Below the pieces are notes generated by a model. The model had not been told where the DNA came from. It saw only the letters and a program-made list of their open reading frames with translations, and did not search any database. Position numbers and translations under genes: made by a program. From Euphorbia lathyris (taxonomy: Eukaryota > Streptophyta > Magnoliopsida > Malpighiales > Euphorbiaceae), in assembly GCF_963576675.1 (NCBI RefSeq), contig NC_088916.1, forward strand, positions 20,064,501 through 20,128,500: a DNA stretch of 64,000 bases. The letters are read 5' to 3'. This document shows positions 45,001-53,423 of the stretch, one piece after another. Position 1 is the first letter of the stretch; every line of letters starts with the position of its first letter.

Positions 45001-46820
45001 TCTGCGAGCCAATCTTTAAGTTGTTAAGGAAAGACCAACCCACCATCTGGAATGATAAGTGTCAACAAGCTTTGGAGAGCGTCCGGAACTATTTGTCTAA
45101 TCCGCCAGTGTTGAGACCGCCTAAGCTAGGGAAGCCGCTTCTCCTCTATGTAGCGATCGAGGAGCGATCTATTGGGGAAATGTTGGCTCAAGAGGGAGAC
45201 ACCGGTGTGGAGCACGCGGTGTATTATTTGAGTAAGAAGTTCCTGGAGTACGAGCTCAAGTACAACATGATCGAAAAGACATGTGTGGCAGTAGTATGGT
45301 TGACAAAGAAACTACGGCATTATTTTCAATCGTATAAAGTGATCATTATTTCTCGGATGGACCCCGTGAAGTATTTGTACCGAACTCCATCCTTGACGGG
45401 GAAGTTAGCCCGATGGTTGTTGCTTCTGTCCGAGTTTGACATTGAATATGTGACGAAGAAGGTTATCAAAGGAAGGGCCGTGGCAGAGTTTCTGGCTAAC
45501 CAACCCTTGAATGCAGAAGAGGAAGAAGTAAGCTATGATTTCCCCGATGAGCACTTGAACGCAATCGAAGTTATACCGTGGAAAATGTTCTTCGATGGAG
45601 CAGTTAATTCGAATGGAGCCGGAGTAGGAGTACTACTTACCTCACCGGAAGGAGAAAGGATCCCGATGGCCAAGAAGTTATCCTTCCCTCTCACTAATAA
45701 TATGGCCGAATATGAAGCGTGCATTTATGGTTTAGAGTCATTAGCGGTATTGGGAGCATCATATGTCGAAATTTGGGGTGACTCCAAGTTGATCATCGAA
45801 CAGGCACAAGGAAACTGGGAAGTGAGGGAAGAAAGGCTACGTCCATATCTAGATCAGCTAGAAGGGTTGGCACAAAGATTCAAGGAGTGTCGTTTCTATC
45901 ACATTCCTCGAGCGCAGAACCAGGCGGCGGATGCTTTGGCCACTTTGGTGTCAGTTTGGGACAACCCCTGGAACCTTGCCTCGAAACCGTTGGTATTAAG
46001 GAGATCTCACAAACCATGCTACGAGGACGTAATACTGTTAGGGGCAGATGAAAAACCGTGGTATTTCGATATCGTGAACTTCATGAAAAATGGAACATAT
46101 CCGGCAGAGTCAGAACCGAGGGATCAAGCAGTGATTAGAAGGTTAGCTCGGCAGTTCGTCATCCACGATGACTTACTTTACAAAAGGCACATCGATGGGT
46201 TACAGCTAAGGTGCTTAGATGCGAGAGAAGCCCGCGAGGCGATGGAATCGGTGCATTCAGGAATTTGCGGGGCCCATATAGGAGGAGCGGTGTTAGCAAA
46301 GAAAATCATAAGGCAAGGCTTCTACTGGCTCACCATGGAAAGAGATTGTAACGAGTATGCAAAGAAATGCCATGATTGTCAAATCCACGGCGATTGCAGT
46401 CATCTTCCGGCCATGGAACTACATGTGCTAGCACCTATTTGGCCATTCGCTGCTTGGAGCATTAACATCATCGGCAAAGTAAGGCCTAACGCTTCAAATG
46501 GACATAAGTTTATTGCTGTCGCCATCGATTATTTCACCAAGTGGGTAGAAGCAGAGTCGTTTAGTAAACTGGGATCCAAGCAGATGAGAAAGTTCATTGA
46601 AAAACACTTGATCACCAGGTTCGGAGTGCCTCATCACATGATTACAGATAATGGGGTCCAGTTTCAGGGGGAAGTAAGAAATCTTTTCCGAGAATATGGC
46701 ATTGAACATCACAGGTCTTCTCCATACCGTCCACAGGCTAATGGAGCAGTAGAAGCAGCTAATAAGAACCTTAAGAGGATTCTCGTAAAAAACGGTGGAA
46801 TCACATCGGAATTGGCATGA
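42039..46820 (+). CDS. Tat polyprotein: three further gag-like domains, RT, two RNases H, integrase
   Basis: One open frame of about 1590 codons. Order: knuckle-like CEFHSSYGHTIENC (about 42160), acidic linker, gag-like domain 2 (about 42500-42740), 3 (42797-43010) and 4 (43077-43530), a long acidic linker, RT (44150-44870, YVDDMMV), the RT-linked RNase H (45100-45480), an archaeal-type RNase H (45580-45960: FFDGA, MAEYEA, WGDSKL, ADALA), integrase zinc finger (46245-46385) and integrase core (46440-46800, TDNGVQF). Tat elements normally have an aspartic protease between gag and RT; no D-S/T-G protease motif is found in that stretch. The first catalytic Asp of integrase is Asn (WSINIIG). A frameshift near 46795 detaches the integrase C-terminus. 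Confidence 0.9.
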   Translation, partial: FAKFDQTYAKVFERLQKKGLLKALTPYNKAQPTPQIQGRGYCEFHSSYGHTIENCERLKHEIQDLIEEKKIADPSSANPSTRRNPLPNHRVSMIGVGLTECVVMESFEENVEELLDSDEKNNVGNGLYVSALEEEPTEEVMDDRTETEETEEVSSRRIMPVLKLFSGVEDPEAHLYGYVCAMFGEPYKVEEVAPWFHLSLVGEPLKWFQSLPDATKHDWSLVSSLFLMKYRRDKIRAGEYSAMQIGPIKRPFSTVSKYNEGKDPMEHLHFYLSAMGPLGFKEGEITSLFCNSLAGESLVWYMSLPMHVKADWAKMTKRFIKKYAARECPEEMPALSKEETPEAVTAMSKYKGDENPIDHINHFRAYMFDAGLYRSELVQHFPKTLIGEALMWHRMLAAKTKGDWGSLMEAFVQRYERYIPWTGSVEDLERIRQFPEEPFVDYARRWRFKYASCRVTLSDQEQLMCIRKGAIPLVARRMNGVFLKDYEELIGWARYGSSNPSYINPNVPHIMDLMVVDVWGSSSDEEGINQRVPINIWDESDDESEVAVSTEGKILPGFEIFNDVADWGKEKVSCFVEEIMVLDLNAEEQVITIEATAGAGDEPSTSKIHEEPENPDDENCITALFESDDVITHAINEMNSDFAYLLDVDHDHSMHSHSYNMPTFEINTIEMSTFNLGTDENPKFIQIAQALTIEERKEFERIIKKYEIVFAWTYEDMPGIDQSIVTHRIPTYPEAKPVKQKLRCMSSEWADKIREEVKKQLEAGFIEVIDYPPWVANVVPIAKKDGKVRMCVDYRDLNKACPKDEFALPHIDVLIDSEASSVLHTNVDGFMGYMQVQMAEKHKAKTSFTTEWGTYCYRVMPFGLKNAGATYQRMATALFHDMIHKEVEVYVDDMMVKSETREWHFAALEKFLARIAEFKLRLNLKKCFFGVLSGKILGYVIGNKGIKVYPDKVKAIQEMSAPKNEKEVRGFLGQVQYISRFIARLTAICEPIFKLLRKDQPTIWNDKCQQALESVRNYLSNPPVLRPPKLGKPLLLYVAIEERSIGEMLAQEGDTGVEHAVYYLSKKFLEYELKYNMIEKTCVAVVWLTKKLRHYFQSYKVIIISRMDPVKYLYRTPSLTGKLARWLLLLSEFDIEYVTKKVIKGRAVAEFLANQPLNAEEEEVSYDFPDEHLNAIEVIPWKMFFDGAVNSNGAGVGVLLTSPEGERIPMAKKLSFPLTNNMAEYEACIYGLESLAVLGASYVEIWGDSKLIIEQAQGNWEVREERLRPYLDQLEGLAQRFKECRFYHIPRAQNQAADALATLVSVWDNPWNLASKPLVLRRSHKPCYEDVILLGADEKPWYFDIVNFMKNGTYPAESEPRDQAVIRRLARQFVIHDDLLYKRHIDGLQLRCLDAREAREAMESVHSGICGAHIGGAVLAKKIIRQGFYWLTMERDCNEYAKKCHDCQIHGDCSHLPAMELHVLAPIWPFAAWSINIIGKVRPNASNGHKFIAVAIDYFTKWVEAESFSKLGSKQMRKFIEKHLITRFGVPHHMITDNGVQFQGEVRNLFREYGIEHHRSSPYRPQANGAVEAANKNLKRILVKNGGITSELA

Positions 46821-47304
46821 GCAGCTCCCACTCGCATTATGGGCTTATCGCACGACAATTAGAACCTCAACTGGGGCAACACCATTCTCTTTGGTGTATG
46901 GAACAGAAGCAGTCTTGCCGATTGAGATCGAAAAGCGATCGTTGAGAATCGCAGTGGAGGCAGAAATTCCCGAGGCGGAATGGGCGAAGAAGCGATGTGA
47001 GCAGTTGGCTCTAGTTGACGAAAAAAGGATGGAAGCGCTTTACCATGTACAGTTATATCAAAGAAGGATGGCTCGGGCTTTCAATAAAAAGGTCAAGACC
47101 AGTCCTATCAAAGAAGGAGATTTGGTGCTGAAACAGATCCGTGTGACGCACACCGACCCGAGGGGGAAGTTCAGGCCTAACTGGGAAGGACCATTCGTCG
47201 TGAAGAAGATACTAAGCAAAGGAGCGGTGAAGTTAACCACAATGGACGGCATGGAATTCTCCGAACCTACCAACCTGGATAGGCTTAAGAAATACTTTTC
47301 GTAA
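46795..47304 (+). pseudogene. Tat integrase C-terminal part (shifted frame)
   Basis: Continues integrase after a one-base shift beside an A-run at about 46787: WHEQLPLALWAYRTTIRTST through the chromo-less C-terminal domain (NWEGPFVVKK) to TAA at 47302-47304. The sequence is typical of Tat integrases and shows no other break. Confidence 0.9.
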
Positions 47305-47804
47305 AAAAAAAAAAATAAAGAAAAATAAAGAAAAATTCCCGATAGGTTGAAAACCCGCAAAGGGCGACCTATGCAACAATAAGGGAAATCCCAATGGGTG
47401 AAAACCCGAAAGGGCACTCATTTAAAAATTCCGAGATAGTAAAAGGAGAGGAGAAAAATCGCTGGGATCCGAAAACCGAAAGGCGGGTCTTGGTAACAAT
47501 AGTTATGACTTGAGCAATTACAAAAACAATGTATAAGAGACTAAGTATTTCTGTTGTTTGTAAATAAATAAAGGCATGAATATATTTGACGAGAATGATT
47601 GGAATCATCATAATCTACTGAATGCATGGTAATATGAATCACGAGTTATACATTTCCTATCCTACTTTTCACAAAAAGCCTACCTACTATCCACCCCACT
47701 CCCTATACATCAGCTATACATCGGGGAAACTCTAATAAAAGCTACAAAGCAATAATGAAAGCTACAAAGCAATAATGAAAGCTACAAAGCAATACATAAC
47801 GAGC
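47305..47804 (+). repeat. Post-integrase spacer with repeated hairpins and a 20-bp repeat
   Basis: At 47345-47480 three related units read gaaaacccgcaaagggc, gaaaacccgaaagggc and gaaaaccgaaaggcggg. The second contains GGGT-GAAA-ACCC, a stem with a GNRA-type loop. At 47737-47795 a 20-bp unit (gctacaaagcaataatgaaa) is present in three tandem copies just behind the stop of the antisense gene, in its probable 3' untranslated region. Confidence 0.7.
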
Positions 47805-50081
47805 CTAATACGGAGGGAAGTCCCAATAGTCCTCAAAATCTCTCAGGTGTGATGCCCGCTCCGCAGATAGTGCCTCCTCGGCAGCACGCGCTCTCTCATC
47901 AGAAACTCGCGCTCTCTCATCAGAGGCGCGTGCTCTCTCATCAGCAGCTCGTGCTCTCTCCTCTGCAGCAAGGCGCCTGATCGACTCATCACGCGCCCTC
48001 TCCTCGACGGCAAGGCGACCCTCAGTCTCCCGTCGCATCATCCCTGACCAGTGATCATTTCTCTCCTGATACACCTGACCAACCCGGGCGTCGGCCTCCC
48101 GCACCAACTCACTCTGCCTCCGCTCGTGGGCATGAAGATCACTCTACAGAAAAAGAAAAAAAAAAGAACAGATAAAAAGCAGCATAGGCCAAAAACATAA
48201 ATCATACATACATGCATACATTCCACTACACTAAAGTAAAGTAATGATACATACCAGGTGATCGGTGCAGCGCAAGCTGAGGCGATCTCGTAGGTAACCA
48301 CACAGCCCCACATAATCCGTACAAGTCTCCCTCGTGGTCAGAGAAGCGTCTGAGGGATCAAATGGGACCCTCGAGGAGAAGATAGGAGGAGCCGCCTCGA
48401 ATCCCGCATAAGCTGCCCCGGACTCGTCATAGCAAATCGTGGCATAATCTCTCCCGTAGTCTGGTAGGGGCACGCCTAGGGAAGACCTCTCCGGTCGGGC
48501 AGCGCTGGAGGACTCGCCGACGTAGTAGGGCTGCTCACACACAGGCGTCTGAGCTCGAGTACCATCAAATAAATCAGATAAATGGGCACTCCTCCAGGAC
48601 CCCTCCTGCCAAAAAAAACACACAATAAAAACCCCTAAACATCTCATGAATGAAAGGTAAAATAAGAAGGGGGTGGAACCACTTACCGGGATCTCCTCCT
48701 CACCGAAGACTGCCGCGATAGCCTCCCTCGAAAATACATCTGCCACCGGATCCACCTCCATCGCTGCCGTCGGGGCATCCCTCGCGCTCAGCAGAGTAGA
48801 TAAGTAAGGCTCACGGCCCCCGGCGTGAATCCACACCGCTCTACCAACAAACCGACGGGTCAAGTCCCGACGAACGGTCGATAAGGGCATGGTCCGCACC
48901 GCGAACATAGAGACGGGGATCTCACCCGGTGTCCAATGAGCATCCCTAACTCCAGTGATGCCTCGATCCCCTAAATACCATGCCCGCACGCAGGGGCCGG
49001 TGAGCACACACTGCTGCTCCTAGATCATCGATACATATGTATAATCGGGGCCGAAGTCGAGGTCGTCCCACCTGAACTTAATCTAAAAAATGCACAAAGA
49101 GAAAGTCAGAAAGACTCAAACAAAAACCGAGCATGATTAGGCAAAATCTACCTGTGTGAGGGTCAGCGAGTTGATCCAATCTAGGAGCCGTGGCACCGTC
49201 CGACTCCTTTCGGCGCTTAAGTCAAAATCCCTCCATCGAGTCATGAAAGGCGGCCTCGGTACTCTCGGTCGAGATCGAGACCGGCTGGGAAGGATGTGCC
49301 TCTCATACGCCCACACCTGCGGTAAAAACAAGGACTAGGAGTGTGAAAAACGCAAAGAAGATAAGACGAGCAAGTCAAGAAGGCGTCACGTACCAGCAGA
49401 GCAAAGGTGTAACCACCGAAATCCTTGCGCTTCCGGCAAGTCAGATCCAAAAACTTGTAGAGAAAGGCTAAGCCTGCCCCTGCCCAATCGTAGGAAGCCG
49501 CTGCATCCAAATCGCTGAGTGCCTGAATGAGACCCGCATGTACCTTTCCACCCTTCGTGCGGAAAATCGTCTCACTCAGAGTATACACTAAGAAGCTGCG
49601 AACCGCCAAGTCGGTATCGTCTGTCTCGCAGAAATCTCGTCGACTCAAGAGGCTCGCGGTGGAAATAAACTTCGCTGGAGTAGATTTGGCGCAAAGACGA
49701 ACTCCCGGTCCAATCAAGGCAGCGAGCCTAGCAAGGTCGACCCGTGGTCGCATCATATCGAAATGGAAAGGGACGGGAGTGTTGCTCCCTCGTAACCCTG
49801 TCAGCAGTGAGAAATCTCTGGGCGAGATGGTCATCTCCCCAAAAGAAAGGTGGAAGGTGTGGGTCGAGTCAACCCACCGCTCACATAAGGCCCGTAGGCC
49901 GAAACGATCGCATACCCCGTTGGTGTGGGGCAACGCTGCAATAAAAGGCTCGAAGCCCAACTCGCGCACGCGGGCTCTCGCCGCGGCACCTAGCCTATCG
50001 TACCACGAGTGAATCTCGGCGGTGGTCCCCGAAATCTCAATGAACTAAAAAGAACAAGACAAGAAAATTTAAATACAGCTT

Positions 50082-51568
50082 TGTTGAGCGATTTCCGCAA
50101 GTGCACGATTTCGCTTGTAGTAATAAAAATATCGATCCCACAGAGATACGTTTTTTAACGAAAAACTTATTTTTGAATCTTTAATTTCGAACTTGTTAGA
50201 TTTATAAAATGTAAATAAAAAGTGAAAATTGGATTAATTGAATTTAGGAAATTTATTTGATTGAATTTGAAAACTTTGAGTATTTGAAAATGCTGGAATA
50301 AGATTATATATTTAGAATAAATCGATTGTTAGAAAGATCTTCTGATTTTAAGGATGAATTTTACAAAACAGGAACATTTAGAACTTATTAGAAAAATGAA
50401 TGAATTTGTTCATTTGCATTAAGCAAAGAAAATAACTTAAACTTTGTATTATTATGATGATGAAATAAATGACGGAACCTCTAATTAATTGGCTTTGAAC
50501 GCGACAAAACCCTTTCGGGATAGTTGCCCTTACTCAAATTAACACTCTTTCGAGATGATAATTTGCCTAAGTGTTCAACAAAGTTTCCTTATAATGATTT
50601 TGAATTCAAGTGCATATTAATGAAAACACCAGCCTCACTTATATTGGATTGGTTACCATAAGTGCTGCATAACGATTTGTCGAATAGAACGGACTTTATT
50701 AGATGAAATGTAAATTGATACAAGTTTACAGAGAATAAGGAGCATTGAGTTCTTCGAGGGCGTGCAAGTGAAGGGCTTGATCGGTTCCGCTTCCTTGGGT
50801 TTCCTAGGAGGTTGTCAGGCTCGGGGGCGAACACTTTACTCAATCTTCTCGCTGTAACTTCGTAATAGGGATTCGGTCGGCCACTACCATGATGCAAACT
50901 AAAACTGGAACAATGTCTAAACGCTACTGAGTTGTAATTAAACTATAAACAATATGTGTACCTCATCTTGTTTTGTACAGAATCTAATTTCTAACTCTCG
51001 AAATGTTTTTACTTAGAACTTCGACATAAGTTCTACGCTCTGATTTCTATATCTATATTGAAGTGATGTATCCGTTGGTTAAGAGTCGTGTCCGTTGTGA
51101 AAGGACGTCTTTATCCACTTGAACGAACGCGTTTCTTGGATTTTCAGCATGTGTTAAATGCTCTTGGTGAATTTCTGCACTTATCGAGGATAGTAATCCG
51201 CGGCCGTGAATGACGTAGCACTGAGCTTGAGCGACGGACGAAGGGGAGAATTGGTTGTACCGCGCGTGTCGCGGCCGCGGGTCTGGGATCCACTGTCGCG
51301 TCCCGGCAGGTTTTCTTACTTCTTGCTTTCGTTCGTGTCCTCGACTTGGCGCTTTCGATTTACGTTGTCTTTGACTCCTTTTGTAGGGCTTTTCTTCTGT
51401 TTTAGATCCTTTTTCGTTCCTATTTGGATTTTACCAAATATTCAAGTACCTTGCAAGAAAGAAAGATATTCGAAAGTAAAAGTAATCTAAACAGATATAA
51501 ATAACACAAATTCGTAATAAAAATGATGTAAATGTTAATGATATTTTAGGTATATTTTGGGCTTAACA
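50082..51568 (-). mobile_element. Solo LTR of an Athila-like element in intron 1
   Basis: 1487 bp, TG...CA ended, flanked by AGCTT (50077-50081) and AGCTC (51569-51573), a 5-bp duplication with one change. Its minus strand matches the LTR at 61481-63014 from the first bases (TGTTAAGCCCAAAATATACC) to the last (GCGAAATC... to CTCAACA). No internal region is present, so it arose by recombination between LTRs. It enlarges intron 1 of the antisense gene. Confidence 0.88.
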
Positions 51569-51739
51569 AGCTCCTAAAGCATGCAATTGATAAGAACGCG
51601 TTAAGACTAGGTATCTTTCATAGAGACATCCGGTCAGTTAGGACCAATTTTCTGTAAAAATCTCTCCTGTAGGGTCATTCACGTAGGGTTTAGTCAATTC
51701 TTTAATCCACCATCGTCTGCGGGGACGAGGAGCATAGAT

Positions 51740-51960
51740 TAGGTTTTACTATTTACGTGCATTAGTTAAGTTTTTACTATTCACGTTTTTACTATTCACG
51801 TGTATTAGCTAAGTTTTTACTATTCACGTGCATTAGTTAAGTTTTTACTATTCATGTGCACTATTCACGTTTTTACTATTCACGTGCATTAGTTAAGTTT
51901 TTACTATTCACGTGCATTAGCTAAGTTTTTACTATTCACGTCTTCACTATGCACGTTGTT
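51740..51960. repeat. 28-bp tandem repeats with G-boxes
   Basis: About seven partly broken copies of a unit reading ttttactattcacgtgcatt. Four copies keep a perfect CACGTG. They lie in intron 1 of the antisense gene, about 400 bp behind its start. CACGTG is the core of plant G-boxes bound by bZIP and bHLH factors; regulatory use is inferred. Confidence 0.8.
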
Positions 51961-52371
51961 TGTACCGTTAGCATGCATAAATTTGTAGTGTCACTATTCA
52001 CATGCATATAGCGCGCATTCTTACAAAAATAAACAGGTGTTACTTGTGAATAAAGGAATTCACGTTTTCTAGCTAAAGTCCTCTAAGGCAGTCTAAGGGT
52101 TAGCATGCAAATCATGTTCGGATAGGAATGCTAAAGCCTAGAGTTCGAATCAAATAAAAGTGAGAAATTACTTACCTCGTTGTAGCGTGTCCTGCTCAAA
52201 TGCGTCGTAGGGTCGTGGAAGGTATCCACTCTATCCAGGTTTACGTAAACCTCGTCCATGCCTCTAGTGCCATCCCATTCATCTAAATCCATCCCGAGAA
52301 TAATCCAAATTGAAGTCTAGTGAGAGAAAGAAGAGAGAGAAGGGGTGGGGTTGAAATGAAACCCCACCACC

Positions 52372-52378
52372 TTATATA
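52372..52378 (-). promoter_or_regulatory. TATA box of the antisense gene
   Basis: TATATAA on the minus strand, 80 bp before the ATG at 52292. The distance allows a start site about 30 bp on and a short 5' untranslated leader. It is independent of the LTR promoter. Confidence 0.65.
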
Positions 52379-52729
52379 GGAAGAGGGAATGGCATTCCCG
52401 TAAATAGTGAAAAAGGTACGATTTGACATAAAGGTAAAAAGTAAATAATTAATTACTAGGTGCACAGACCTCCGATTGGCAGTCCGTTTCAGCCTGCATT
52501 TCTCCCAGACAACGACCAACATTGCCAAGATATGAACTCCAGACAACAGTCAATTTTTACAGAACAGTGATACCAGTCAAAATACAGATGACAGTCAACA
52601 GAAAAACGATCATTAGTCTATATCATTTCAGACTAAAACACATTCCCATTGAACTTCCGAGATGATAGCTCCAGTAAGAAGATACAAACAATGGTGTCGT
52701 AAGAAAATAAAGAAACAATCCCAGCTTTT
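52379..52729. other. Upstream region of the antisense gene
   Basis: Non-coding. Several short acagtcaa and ccagacaac strings recur between 52490 and 52620. No ORF of its own. Confidence 0.5.
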
Positions 52730-53119
52730 GAGCCATCTGACTCACGGTCGCAGACCGGAGTTGCTTTTGAGCCATCTGACTCACGGTCGCAGACCGGAGT
52801 TGCTTTTGAGCCATCTGACTCACGATCGCAGACCGGAGTTGCTTTTGAGACATTTGACTCACGGTCGTAGACCGGAGTTGCTTTTGAGCCATCTGACTCA
52901 CGGTCGCAGACCGGAGTTGCTTTTGAGCCATCTGACTCACGGTCGCAGACCGGAGTTGCTTTTGAGCCATATGACTCACGGTCGCAGACCGAAGTTGCTT
53001 TTGAGCCATCTAACTCTCGGTCGCAGACCGGAGTTGCTTTTGAGCCATCTTACTCAAGGTCGCAGACCTGAGTTGCTTTTGAGCCATTTTACCCGCGGTC
53101 GTGGACCAGGGTCGCTTTG
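52730..53119. repeat. 39-bp minisatellite, open on both strands
   Basis: Ten tandem 39-bp units (gagccatctgactcacggtc then gcagaccggagttgctttt), with degenerate copies continuing to about 53190. Because 39 is a multiple of three and the unit lacks stops, both strands read 13-residue repeats (SHLTHGRRPELLL on plus, MAQKQLRSATVSQ on minus). Variable tandem repeats in the 3' untranslated part of Tat/Ogre elements are known and can seed satellites. Coding use is unlikely. Confidence 0.9.
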
Positions 53120-53407
53120 ACCTGAGTTGCTTTTGAGCCATCCCATTAACGGTCGTACACCGAAATTGCTTTTGAGCCATTCTTACCCATAACCAACGTA
53201 CGTTAGATTTCGAGAAAAGAACATCCATCGACGGCCACTCCAAAGGTGACGATGGAAGGAATCAGAGGACGACACCGGAACGCGCAGCGCGAAGGTCAGG
53301 TATGCTCCCTCCTACTCTTTACGTGTCTTTTACTTTTATATGTTTTACATTGCATGTGTTATGTTAGCAAAAAACGTTTTCGAAACACACACATCACTGT
53401 CAAAATA

Positions 53408-53423
53408 GAAAAGTAGGGGCAAC
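53408..53423 (+). other. Tat element polypurine tract
   Basis: gaaaagtaggggcaac directly precedes the 3' LTR start TGTAGACA at 53424. This is the usual plus-strand priming site. Confidence 0.85.

Larger units (their letters stand above)
47805..52292 (-). pseudogene. Antisense plant-mobile-domain gene of the Tat element, six exons
   Basis: A spliced gene on the strand opposite to gag-pol. Exons: 52292-52176 (39 codons), 50044-49394 (217), 49316-49152 (55), 49082-48687 (132), 48605-48255 (117), 48143-47805 (112 plus stop). Every exon is a multiple of three and every intron is GT-AG, phase 0. The second exon carries a plant mobile domain (aminotransferase-like) pattern: HSWYDRLG, RELGFEPFI, THTFHLSFGEMTISPRDFSLLTGL-like spacing. 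The last exon encodes an Arg/Glu-rich helix with an 8-residue repeat (SDERARA). A TATA box lies at 52378-52372. One in-frame TAG (49021-49023, probably former CAG) interrupts exon 4, so this copy is damaged. Antisense genes behind pol are known in Tat elements, and plant mobile domains are known to be carried by transposons. Function is unknown; interference with host silencing has been discussed for the domain. Confidence 0.85.

Noticed and set aside
49527..50012. 161-codon plus-strand ORF
   Set aside because: It overlaps exon 2 of the antisense gene, whose domain and splice sites are convincing; the plus-strand product has no recognisable domain.
52730..53119. CRISPR-like regular repeats
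   Set aside because: Units are directly adjacent without spacers, in a plant retrotransposon. It is a minisatellite.
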